Source of the DNA: CAXMST01 sp963790085 | GTDB lineage: Bacteria; Actinomycetota; Thermoleophilia; Solirubrobacterales; 70-9 | Reading direction: 5' to 3' | Length of the DNA: 38,814 nt | NCBI GenBank assembly: GCA_963790085.1 | Contig: CAWBNH010000004.1 | Span: 1 to 38,814, forward strand | In this document: one piece after another, positions 24,138 through 31,973 of the stretch | How the letters are laid out: every line of letters begins with the position of its first letter | How positions within the stretch are numbered: the first letter of the stretch is position 1 | Translations under genes and position numbers: made by a program | Notes under the pieces: model-generated | The model's input: the letters and a program-made list of their open reading frames with translations, nothing else | The model's database searches: none | What the model was told of the DNA's origin: nothing

Positions 24138-25109
24138 GTGACCGCAGCCCGCGCCATCGTGACCGTGACGGCGACCGCGCTCGCCGTCACGGCCTCGGCC
24201 TGCGGGTTCGGGGCGGGTGAGGCGGATCAGGGCTCGGCGACGCTGACCGTGACCCGCGACTACGGATCGGAGCTCCTGCGCGAGGCGCGCGTCGAGAATC
24301 CGAGCGAGTCGGAGACGGTCGTCCGCTTCCTCGATCGCGAGGCCGAGATCGAGACCTCCTACGGCGGCAACTTCGTCGACGCGATCGACGGCACCGCGTC
24401 GGCGGTCGAGTCGGGCCGGAGCCGCGACTGGTTCTTCTTCGTGAACGGCTACTGGTCGCCGATCGGCGCCGGTGAGGCGGCGGTGAGCGCCGGCGACCGG
24501 ATCTGGTGGGACTACCGCGACTGGACCGACGCGTATCGCGTCCCGGCTGTTGTCGGCTCCTACCCCGAGCCGTTCGTCAACGGCTTCAACGGCGAGCGCT
24601 TCGGGGTCGAGGTCGTCTGCTTCGAGGCGGAGCCGGCCTGCTCGGAGGTCGCCGATCGGCTGGCCGAGGACGGGGCCGAGGTCGAGCGGGCCGTCGCCGG
24701 CGAGGCGACCGCTGATCCCGACCGGACCCTGCGCGTCCTCGTCGGCGGCTGGGAGCAGGTTCGCGCCGATCGGGTCGCCGAGATGCTCGAGCGCGGTCCC
24801 GCCGAGAGCGGCGTCTACGCGATCGTCGAGCGCTGCGCTGACGGCGCCTTCGCGCTGACGGCGCTCGACCAGCGGGCGAGGCCGAGCGCGCAGCTCCCCG
24901 AAGCGGGATGGATCGCTGCGCTGCAGCGCGGCGATGAGCAGCCGACCTGGGTGGTCAGCGGCAGCGACCCGAATCAGGTCGACGCCGCCGCCGGCCTGCT
25001 CGGGGAAGCGACCCTCGCCCGCCGCTACGCGATCGCGGTCTCGGGCGGAGATCAGATTCCACTTCCGACCCCCTCCGGGCCGGACCCGGGTGGGAGCGCC
25101 TGCCGGTGA
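24138..25109 (+). CDS. DUF4430 lipoprotein
   Basis: A 323-residue predicted lipoprotein. The hydrophobic signal and lipobox TASAC place the lipidated Cys at residue 22. A DUF4430-like domain spans about 33-125 (LTVTRDYG start, then RDWFFFVNGYWSPIG and VSAGDRIWWDYRDW). The remaining 190 residues form an alpha/beta-looking domain that I do not recognise, ending in a Pro-rich tail. It would sit on the outer face of the membrane. As the second DUF4430 protein in a B12-riboswitch operon, it probably serves as a membrane-tethered cobalamin-binding component that hands substrate to the ECF importer. The GTG start lies 12 bases after the previous gene; its stop overlaps the ecfT start by four bases. 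Confidence 0.85.
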   Translation: MTAARAIVTVTATALAVTASACGFGAGEADQGSATLTVTRDYGSELLREARVENPSESETVVRFLDREAEIETSYGGNFVDAIDGTASAVESGRSRDWFFFVNGYWSPIGAGEAAVSAGDRIWWDYRDWTDAYRVPAVVGSYPEPFVNGFNGERFGVEVVCFEAEPACSEVADRLAEDGAEVERAVAGEATADPDRTLRVLVGGWEQVRADRVAEMLERGPAESGVYAIVERCADGAFALTALDQRARPSAQLPEAGWIAALQRGDEQPTWVVSGSDPNQVDAAAGLLGEATLARRYAIAVSGGDQIPLPTPSGPDPGGSACR

Positions 25110-26038
25110 GGACGGCGCTTGCCTACGAGCCGCGACCCGGCCCGCTCGGCCGCGCCCGGCCGTGGGTGGCGGCGGTCTACCTCGGGCCGCTGGCGATCAT
25201 CGGCTTCACCTTCTCGAATCCGCTGGTCCTGCTCTCGGCCGGCTGCGCCGCGGTGCTCGCCGCCGCCGCTTCGGGCGCCCTGCGTGCGGCGCTGGCCCCG
25301 CTCAGGTACGGCGCGGTGCTGGCGCTGACGATGATCGCCGTCAACGGCCTCGTCTCACAGCGGGGCGAGACGGTCCTCGTTCGGGGCTGGGAGCTGCCGG
25401 TGCTTGGCCGGATCGACGTCAGCGCCGAGGCCCTGTTCGAGGGCGGCGTGCTCGCTCTACGCGTCCTCGTCGCGCTGGTCGTCTTCGGCGTCTGGTCGGC
25501 CTGCGTCGACCCGGACCGGCTGCTGCGGGCCGCCCGCCCCTTTGCGGCGCGCTCGGCGCTGGCCGCGACGCTGATCACGCGGCTCGTGCCACTCGCGGCG
25601 GCCGACGCCTCCCGCCTCGGCGAGGCGGGCTCGCTGCGCGGGCCGGCCGCCGCGCCGGTCTCGCGCGCGGCGCTGGCTCGCCGCCTGGTCGCGGGGTCGC
25701 TCGACCGCTCGGTCGACGTCGCCTCGACCCTCGAGCTGCGTGGCTACGGGCTCGAGCGGCGAGCTCCCAGGGAGCACCGGCCCCGCCGGCGGGGCGAGTC
25801 GGCGCTGGTCCTGAGCGGCGTCATCGTGGCGCTCGCCGCCGTGGCCGCGGCCGCCGTCGGCGCGGCCGGGGCGGAGGCCTATCCGACGATCGAGATCGAC
25901 CTCGGCCCGGCGACCCTGGCACTGCTGCTCGCGATCCCGCTGATCACCGCGATTCCGTTCCTCTCGGCGCGCGAGCGGCAGCGGCTCGCAGCGGAGCGAG
26001 CCCTCTCGGGTGGTTCGGGGGTGGCGCGCGATGGCTGA
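25106..26038 (+). CDS. ECF transporter T component
   Basis: A 310-residue integral membrane scaffold of the EcfT/CbiQ type. Several hydrophobic segments are visible (about 26-56, 66-82, 105-130, 228-252, 262-282). The coupling-helix motifs that bind the ATPases are SLRGP (near 175) and the classic LRGYGLERR (near 211). It connects the substrate-binding S component to the ATPase pair and drives toppling of S. The GTG start overlaps the upstream stop (GTGA), and its 3' end overlaps the ATPase gene by 8 bases. A dedicated T component next to the S gene means a group I ECF importer. Confidence 0.88.
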   Translation: MRTALAYEPRPGPLGRARPWVAAVYLGPLAIIGFTFSNPLVLLSAGCAAVLAAAASGALRAALAPLRYGAVLALTMIAVNGLVSQRGETVLVRGWELPVLGRIDVSAEALFEGGVLALRVLVALVVFGVWSACVDPDRLLRAARPFAARSALAATLITRLVPLAAADASRLGEAGSLRGPAAAPVSRAALARRLVAGSLDRSVDVASTLELRGYGLERRAPREHRPRRRGESALVLSGVIVALAAVAAAAVGAAGAEAYPTIEIDLGPATLALLLAIPLITAIPFLSARERQRLAAERALSGGSGVARDG

Positions 26039-27665
26039 GGGGGCCGTCCCCGTGCTCTCGCTCGATCGGGTCAGCTACCGCTACCCGGCCGCCGCGCGGG
26101 CCGCCGTGGCGGCGCTCGATCTCGAGGTCGGAGCCGGGGAGCTGGTCGTGCTCGCCGGCGCCTCCGGCTCGGGGAAGTCGACGCTGCTGCGGGCGGCCTG
26201 CGGGCTGGTCCCGCACTTCCACGGGGGCGAGTTCACCGGGGAGCTGGTCGTCGCCGGTCGCTCCACCCGCGAGGCCGGGCCGGCCGAGCTCGCGGTGAGC
26301 GTCGGCTTCGTCGCCCAGGAGCCCGAGTCGCAGGTGGTCTCGACCACCGTCGCGGCCGAGCTCGGGCTGCCGCTCGAGCTCCGCGGCCACTCCTCGACGT
26401 CGCGTGCGCGGGCGGTCGAGGAGGTGGCGCTGGCCCTGGCGATCGAGCCGCTGCTCGACCGCGCCACCGACACCCTCTCCGGCGGTGAGCTTCAGCGCGT
26501 CGCGATCGGCGCGGCGCTGGTCACGCGTCCGCCGCTGCTGCTGCTCGACGAGCCCACCTCGCAGCTCGATCCCGTCGCCGGCGACGAGCTGATCGGCCTG
26601 TTGCGGCGCCTGAACGAGGAGTGGGGGGTGACGATCATCCTCGGCGAGCATCGGCTGGAGCGCTGTCTGGCCGCCGCCGACCGGGTGCTCGCGCTCGAGC
26701 GGGGCGGACTCGTCTTCGACGGCCCTCCCGAGTCGTTCGGTTCGTTCGCATCCGAACGGGCCCCCGAGCTGCTCACCCCGGGAATGCGGATGTTCGAGCT
26801 GGCCGGGCGGCCGGAGCGTCCGGTCGGGGTCAAACGCGGCAGGGAGCTGTTCGGGGACGCCGGCGCGGCGCCGGCCGCGCGTCCGGAGCCCCGGCCCGGC
26901 GACCCCGGACGACCGGCGGCCGCGCTCAGCGTCAGCGGCCTCGCGGTCGAGCTCGGGGGCGCTGTGGGCGGGCCGCGCCGGGTGCTCGACGGCATCGACC
27001 TCGAGCTCCTGCCGGGTGAGGTGGTCGCCCTCGTCGGTCCCAACGGAGCCGGCAAGAGCACTCTGCTGCGGGCGTTGGCCGGCGTCCTCGATCCGTCCGA
27101 GGGCTCGGTGCGGGCCGCCGCGGGCTGTGCGCTTCTGACCCAGCGTCCCGACGACTACTTCGTCCGCGAGCGGGTTGGGGACGAGCTCCCCGGCGAGGCG
27201 GGCCGGCTCGCGATCGAGGTGGCGGGGCTCGACATCGCCCCCGACCGCGACCCCCGCGACCTCTCGGGCGGCGAGCGGCAGCGCCTCGCGCTCGCGATCG
27301 CGCTCGCCGGCCGTGGCGCCGGCGGCAGTCCACCGGGGCTGATCTGCCTCGACGAGCCGACCCGCGGCCTCGACCGCAGGCGCAAGGCGGCGCTTGCGAG
27401 CTGGCTGACGAGCCTCGCTCGGCGAGGGGCGGCGGTGCTCGTTGCGACGCACGACGTCGAGTTTGCCGCCTCGTTCGCGGATCGGGTGGCGCTGCTTGCC
27501 CGGGGCCGGGTGCTCGCCGACGGGGCCGCGCTCGAGCTGCTCGGTGGCGGTTGGTACTTCGCGACCGAGGTCGCGCGGATCTCCGACGGCGCCGCGATCA
27601 CGCCTGAGCAGGGCGCCGAGATCCTTCGCTCCGGGCCGCGGCTGGCGGAGGTCGGGGGGCGATGA
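26031..27665 (+). CDS. Fused double ECF ATPase
   Basis: A 544-residue protein with two complete ABC ATPase domains, equivalent to EcfA and EcfA' in one chain. Domain 1 has Walker A GASGSGKST (43-51), signature LSGGELQR and Walker B LLLLDEPTSQLDP. Domain 2 has Walker A GPNGAGKST (336-344), signature LSGGERQR and Walker B LICLDEPTRGLDR. A disordered Pro/Arg-rich linker joins them (about 265-300). No membrane segments. It powers the ECF importer formed with the neighbouring T and S genes. It overlaps ecfT by 8 bases and the S gene by 4 (ATGA). Confidence 0.93.
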   Translation: MAEGAVPVLSLDRVSYRYPAAARAAVAALDLEVGAGELVVLAGASGSGKSTLLRAACGLVPHFHGGEFTGELVVAGRSTREAGPAELAVSVGFVAQEPESQVVSTTVAAELGLPLELRGHSSTSRARAVEEVALALAIEPLLDRATDTLSGGELQRVAIGAALVTRPPLLLLDEPTSQLDPVAGDELIGLLRRLNEEWGVTIILGEHRLERCLAAADRVLALERGGLVFDGPPESFGSFASERAPELLTPGMRMFELAGRPERPVGVKRGRELFGDAGAAPAARPEPRPGDPGRPAAALSVSGLAVELGGAVGGPRRVLDGIDLELLPGEVVALVGPNGAGKSTLLRALAGVLDPSEGSVRAAAGCALLTQRPDDYFVRERVGDELPGEAGRLAIEVAGLDIAPDRDPRDLSGGERQRLALAIALAGRGAGGSPPGLICLDEPTRGLDRRRKAALASWLTSLARRGAAVLVATHDVEFAASFADRVALLARGRVLADGAALELLGGGWYFATEVARISDGAAITPEQGAEILRSGPRLAEVGGR

Positions 27666-29632
27666 GCTGGCAACTCAGCGTGCTCGGGCTGCTCGCCCTG
27701 GTGCTCGTGGCCGGCGGCGTCTGGTTCGAGCGCTCGCGGCCCTCGGCGCGAATCCTCGCCGCGGTCGCGGCCCTGGCGGCGCTCGGGGTCGCCGGTCGAG
27801 TCGTGCTCGCGCCGCTGCCGAACGTCGTCGGGACGACCGATGTCGCCCTGCTCGCCGGCTACGCCCTCGGTGGGCCCGCCGGCTTCGCGGTGGGGGCGCT
27901 GTCCGCCCTGGTCTCGAACTTCTGGCTCGGACAGGGGCCGTGGACCCCGTGGCAGATGGCCGGTTGGGGAATGGTCGGGATCGGGGGCGCGGCGCTTGCG
28001 AGGGTCAGCGGCCGGAGCCTCGGCCGGATCGGCCTCGCGGCGGCGGCAGCGTTGGCGGGGTTGCTCTACGGGGCGCTGCTCGACCTCTCGGTGATGGTCA
28101 ACTTCGGGGGCGAGCAGTCACTCGATCGCTACCTCGCTCTCGCCGCCCGCGGAATCCCGTTCAACATCGCGCACGCGGCCGGCAACGCCGCGATCATGCT
28201 CGTCGCAGGGCCGGCCCTGGTCCGGATGCTCGACCGCTACCAGGGCAGGTTCGCGATCAGCTGGCGCCAGGCCCCCGCCGCCGGGGCCGCGGCCGGCCTG
28301 GCGCTGCTCGCATCCGTCGCGGCGGTCGCAGCGGGGCCCGGCACCTCGAGCGCCCCCGCTTCGGCGGGGGAGGCGGCGGCGGCCGGCGCCAACGGCGCGA
28401 GCGCCTGGCTGGCGCGTTCGCAGAACCGTGACGGTGGCTTCGGAACCGCCCCGGGCGCCGCCTCGAGCCCGGCGATGACCGGCTGGGCGATGCTCGGCCT
28501 GGAGGCCGCCGGCGTCAACCCGCGGGACGTGCGCCGCCGGGGTCGCTCGCCGGTCGACTACCTGCGGTCGAGTGCGGCCGAGCTCTCCTCGACCGGGGAC
28601 CTCGAGCGCACGATCCTCGCCCTGCGCGGGGCGGGCGTCCCGGCTCGAAGCTTCGGCGGTCGCGATCTCGTCGCCGAGCTGCGGTCGCGAGAGCGGCGCG
28701 ACGGTTCGTATGAGCGGCAGGTCAACCTGACGGCGTTCGCGATCCTGGCTCGATCGGCTGCGGGCGAGCCGGCCGGTCCGCTGCGCGCCGGCGCGCGGTG
28801 GCTGCGCCGGGCCCAGAACCGTGACGGTGGCTGGGGCTCGACCGGGGGCGGCGCCAGCGAGCCCGACAGCACCGGTGCGGTCCTGCAGGCACTGGCTGTC
28901 GTCGACGGCGGTCGGCCGCTGGCGCGTGGCGCCGCCTGGCTCCGTGACGCGCAGCGCGCCGACGGCGGCTGGTCGCTGACCCGTGGAGCGCGGTCGAACT
29001 CGCAGTCGACCGCCTGGGCGCTGCAGGGCCTGCTCGCCGCGGGAGTCAACCCCGGTGGCGTCCGCAAGGGAGCTCGTAACGGCCTCGAGTACCTGCTCGC
29101 CCGGCAGGCGGCCGACGGCCACTTCGCCTATGCGAGGGGCGCCGAGCAGACGCCCGTCTGGGTGACCTCGCAGGCGATCACCGGGATCCGCCGCGCCGTC
29201 TACCCGATCGCGCCGGTGAAGCGGGCCCCGCGTCCCCAGGCCGGGTCCGGCAGCGGTCGGCGCGGTGGTGGCTCCGGGGCCGGCGGCGCCGGTGGCGGCG
29301 TCGATTCCGGCGCTGTCTCCTCCGTCGCCTCGGGCGGCGGGCGGCGCTCGGCCTCAGGGGCGGGGTCGGGGTCGCCCGGCGCCGGCCGAGGCGGCGAGGG
29401 GCGCCCCGGCGGCGGGACGGCGAAGTCCGCCGCAGGCGGCTCCGGCGGCGGGGCCGGGGGAGCCGGCCGGCCCGAGCCCGACTCAGACGATCCCGCGGCG
29501 GTCGCCGACGAGGAGCCCGCCGCCGACGAGGGCGGCGAGCGGTCGGCGGTCCTGCTCGGATTCGGCCTCGCGAACCTGATCGGCGCGGCAGCGCTGGGGG
29601 GGTGGATCGGCCTGCGCAGGTGGCGGCCCTGA
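27662..29632 (+). CDS. ECF S component fused to alpha/alpha-barrel repeat domain
   Basis: A 656-residue fusion. Residues 1-225 are hydrophobic with about six helices and look like an ECF S component (GPWTPWQMAGWGMVG loop, AGYALGGPAGFAVGALSALVSNFWLG). Residues about 245-515 contain repeated QNRDGGF/QNRDGGW/QRADGGW-type motifs (near 254, 342, 385, 431, 481), the pattern of terpene-cyclase/prenyltransferase-like alpha/alpha toroids, the architecture of the alpha domain of transcobalamin and intrinsic factor. There is no DxDD cyclase motif. Residues 516-625 are a Gly/Ser/Pro linker, then a terminal membrane helix (628-651) and a basic tail. It is the last gene of the B12-riboswitch operon, and cobalamin is the expected substrate. 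Confidence 0.85.
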   Translation: MSWQLSVLGLLALVLVAGGVWFERSRPSARILAAVAALAALGVAGRVVLAPLPNVVGTTDVALLAGYALGGPAGFAVGALSALVSNFWLGQGPWTPWQMAGWGMVGIGGAALARVSGRSLGRIGLAAAAALAGLLYGALLDLSVMVNFGGEQSLDRYLALAARGIPFNIAHAAGNAAIMLVAGPALVRMLDRYQGRFAISWRQAPAAGAAAGLALLASVAAVAAGPGTSSAPASAGEAAAAGANGASAWLARSQNRDGGFGTAPGAASSPAMTGWAMLGLEAAGVNPRDVRRRGRSPVDYLRSSAAELSSTGDLERTILALRGAGVPARSFGGRDLVAELRSRERRDGSYERQVNLTAFAILARSAAGEPAGPLRAGARWLRRAQNRDGGWGSTGGGASEPDSTGAVLQALAVVDGGRPLARGAAWLRDAQRADGGWSLTRGARSNSQSTAWALQGLLAAGVNPGGVRKGARNGLEYLLARQAADGHFAYARGAEQTPVWVTSQAITGIRRAVYPIAPVKRAPRPQAGSGSGRRGGGSGAGGAGGGVDSGAVSSVASGGGRRSASGAGSGSPGAGRGGEGRPGGGTAKSAAGGSGGGAGGAGRPEPDSDDPAAVADEEPAADEGGERSAVLLGFGLANLIGAAALGGWIGLRRWRP

Positions 29633-29679
29633 GTCGCCGGGCCGGGGTCGCTGCCGGCCGCATGCGATCCTGGCCGACG

Positions 29680-30189
29680 ATGGACCTCGAAGCCGCGATC
29701 CGCACCCGCCGCACGCACAAGGCCTACCGGCCGGAGCCGGTTCCGCGGGAGGTGCTCGACGAGCTGTTCGAGCTCGCCCGCTGGGCCCCGAACCACCACC
29801 TGACCAACCCCTGGCGCTTTCGGGTCGTCGGGCCACGCGCGCTGCAGCGCCTCAAGCGGGCGGCCGGCCCCGAGGCGGCGCCGAAGCTCGATCGTGCCCC
29901 GACCCTGGTCGTCTGCTCGGCCGCGCTCAGCGGCGATCCGGCCCGCGACGAGGAGGACCTGCACGCGGCCGCCTGCGCCGCCTACATCGTCCTGCTCGCC
30001 GCCCACGGCCGCGGGCTGGCCGGCTACTGGCGAACGCCGGAGGTGCTCAGGGGCGACGCCGGGCGCGACGCGGTCGGGCTGGGGGAGGGCGAGCGCTTCG
30101 TCGGGCTGCTCTACCTCGGCCGGCCGGCCCAGGAGCGGCGAGCGCCCGATCGCGCCCCGAGCGCCGACTGCGTCACCTATCTCGACTGA
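29680..30189 (+). CDS. Nitroreductase family protein
   Basis: A 169-residue FMN-binding nitroreductase-fold protein. It starts MDLEAAIRTRRTHKAYRPEPV and has LFELARWAPNHHLTNPWRFRVVG, the flavin-binding signature of the YdjA-like group. GLAGYWRTPEV and VGLLYLG follow near the C-terminus. ATG 29680 matches the usual N-terminus; the longer open frame overlaps the S-component stop. It lies 47 bases after the B12 operon and could be read through from it, but its sequence is not that of BluB (the nitroreductase-fold enzyme that makes the B12 lower ligand). The substrate is unknown. Confidence 0.85.
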   Translation: MDLEAAIRTRRTHKAYRPEPVPREVLDELFELARWAPNHHLTNPWRFRVVGPRALQRLKRAAGPEAAPKLDRAPTLVVCSAALSGDPARDEEDLHAAACAAYIVLLAAHGRGLAGYWRTPEVLRGDAGRDAVGLGEGERFVGLLYLGRPAQERRAPDRAPSADCVTYLD

Positions 30190-30250
30190 GCGACTGAGCG
30201 ACCGACCAACCGAGGGCGGCCGGGCGCCTCTGCCGGACTCACGTCCTCGA

Positions 30251-30256
30251 TACGGT
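30251..30256 (+). promoter_or_regulatory. -10 element before glpD
   Basis: TACGGT lies 9 bases upstream of the glpD ATG with no Shine-Dalgarno between, again the pattern of a leaderless or nearly leaderless mRNA. Confidence 0.4.
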
Positions 30257-30265
30257 GGGGATCCG

Positions 30266-31954
30266 ATGATCGACCGAGACTCAGCGCTCAGAGAGCTCAC
30301 ATCCGAGACCTTCGACGTCGTCGTGATCGGCGGCGGCATCACCGGCGTCGGGGTCGCGCTCGATGCCGCTTCGCGCGGGTACTCGACCGCGATCGTCGAG
30401 CGCAACGACTGGTCGTTCGGGACCTCGAGCCGGAGCTCGAAGATGGTTCACGGCGGTCTCCGCTACCTGCAGAACTTCGATCTCGGCCTGGTTCGCGAGG
30501 CGCTGCTCGAGCGGCAGCTGATGGTCCACCTCGCGCCGCACCTCGTCTACCCGACCCCCTACCTGGTGCCGACGCTGGGCGACGACCGGCGAGACATGCG
30601 AATCGGGATCGGACTCAACATGTACGACGTGATGGCGACGACGCGAGTCGGCCAGGGTCGCAGGCAGCGGGTCAGGGGAGACGACGAGGACGCCGGCTGG
30701 TCGCCCGATCGTCACCGGACGATCTCCGCCGAGGAGACGGTCGCCCTGCTGCCGGCGCTCGAGGCGCAGGAGCCGACGGCGGCCTACCTCTTCTACGACT
30801 GCCAGACCGATGACGTGCGCCTGGTGCTGACGATCCTCGGCGAGGCGGAGCGTTTCGGTGCGGTGATGGCGAATCGGCTCGACGTCACCTCGCTGCTCGA
30901 GGACGGCGGCAGGGCCGCGGGTGTCAACTGCACCGACACCGAGAGCGGTGAGCAGCTGCAGATCAAGGCTGAGAACGTGATCAACGCCACCGGCGTCTGG
31001 GCGGACCGGGTGCGCCCGGGGGAGATCATCGACGAGACAGAGGTGCCGCGGATCGCGCCAAGTCGCGGCACCCACCTGACCCTGCCGCTGGAGCGACTGC
31101 CGCTCAACGACGCCGCCTGCATCGTTCCGGCTGGGGCCGGACGCACGATCTTCGTCCTCCCCTGGTACGGGCGGGCGATGGTCGGCACAACCGACAACGA
31201 CTACGACGGCGACATCGACCGGGTACAGCCCGGCGGCGAGGACATCGAGTACCTGCTCGCGGCCGTCAACGACTACTTCGGCGAGGACTTCGGGCGGGGC
31301 GATCTGACCGGCGCCTTCGCCGGGGTGCGACCCCTGATCTCGACCGGCGACCCGAAGAAGTCGGTCGACATCTCACGCAAGGCCGAGCTCTACGAGACGT
31401 CCTCGGGGATGCTGACGATCACCGGCGGCAAGCTCACGACCTGGCGGCGGATGGCGAAGCAGGTCGTCGACCGCGTTGCCGAGCGCGAGGGCCGCGAGGT
31501 GCCCTGCCGGACCGCCGACATCCCGCTCGGGATGGAGGCCTCCGCCGAGGACCTCGAGCCGCCGGAGGGCCTCGAGCCGGGCCTCGTCGGCCCCGAGGTC
31601 AAAGAGCAGCTCGCCTTCCGCTATGGGCACGCGGCGCGGGACGTGCTCAGCGTCGCCGCCGAGCGCCCGGAGCTCGCCCGCCCGATCGTGCCGGGCCACC
31701 CCGACCTGCTCGCGGAGGCGGTCGTCGCGGCCCGCCGCGAGCAGGCGCGGACAGTGGCCGACGTGCTGCTGCGTCGCACCCGGCTGGCGTTGCTCGCGGC
31801 CCCGTCGCTGCGGACCGCCGACGCGGTCCGCCCCGTGGCCGAGGCAATGGGCCGGGAGCTCGGCTGGGATCAGGCGCGGATTGCGGACGAGAGTGAGGCC
31901 TGGCTCGGCGACCTGGCCGCCGAGGGATGCGACCCGGCAGGCGCCCCGGCCTGA
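30266..31954 (+). CDS. glpD: Glycerol-3-phosphate dehydrogenase
   Basis: A 562-residue FAD-dependent enzyme oxidising glycerol-3-phosphate to dihydroxyacetone phosphate and passing electrons to quinone at the membrane. The N-terminal dinucleotide fold is VVVIGGGITGVGVALDAASRGYSTAIVE (residues 13-40). The family motif TSSRSSKMVHGGLRYLQNFDLGLVREAL is present. PWYGRAMVGTTDNDYDGD and LTITGGKLTTWRRMAKQVVD follow. The C-terminal helical DAO_C domain (about 420-550) is complete. The ATG at 30266 lies a few residues before the FAD loop as in homologues. It stands as a single gene with its own promoter-like element, 76 bases after the nitroreductase. Confidence 0.94.
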   Translation: MIDRDSALRELTSETFDVVVIGGGITGVGVALDAASRGYSTAIVERNDWSFGTSSRSSKMVHGGLRYLQNFDLGLVREALLERQLMVHLAPHLVYPTPYLVPTLGDDRRDMRIGIGLNMYDVMATTRVGQGRRQRVRGDDEDAGWSPDRHRTISAEETVALLPALEAQEPTAAYLFYDCQTDDVRLVLTILGEAERFGAVMANRLDVTSLLEDGGRAAGVNCTDTESGEQLQIKAENVINATGVWADRVRPGEIIDETEVPRIAPSRGTHLTLPLERLPLNDAACIVPAGAGRTIFVLPWYGRAMVGTTDNDYDGDIDRVQPGGEDIEYLLAAVNDYFGEDFGRGDLTGAFAGVRPLISTGDPKKSVDISRKAELYETSSGMLTITGGKLTTWRRMAKQVVDRVAEREGREVPCRTADIPLGMEASAEDLEPPEGLEPGLVGPEVKEQLAFRYGHAARDVLSVAAERPELARPIVPGHPDLLAEAVVAARREQARTVADVLLRRTRLALLAAPSLRTADAVRPVAEAMGRELGWDQARIADESEAWLGDLAAEGCDPAGAPA

Positions 31955-31958
31955 CACC

Positions 31959-31964
31959 TATAGT
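31959..31964 (+). promoter_or_regulatory. -10 element before the Rho-like gene
   Basis: TATAGT is nearly consensus and lies 9 bases upstream of the ATG at 31974, immediately after the glpD stop. There is no ribosome binding site between, suggesting a leaderless transcript for the Rho-like gene. Confidence 0.5.
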
Positions 31965-31973
31965 GCCACGCCC

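Noticed and set aside
28380..29200. Terpene cyclase or prenyltransferase enzyme
   Set aside because: QxxDGGW-type repeats are present but no DxDD catalytic motif, and the context is transport.
29680..30189. Nitroreductase gene after the B12 operon as BluB (lower-ligand synthesis)
   Set aside because: The N-terminus and RRTHKAYRP...APNHHLTNPWRF motif fit YdjA-like nitroreductases; I do not see BluB-specific features. Proximity alone is not enough.
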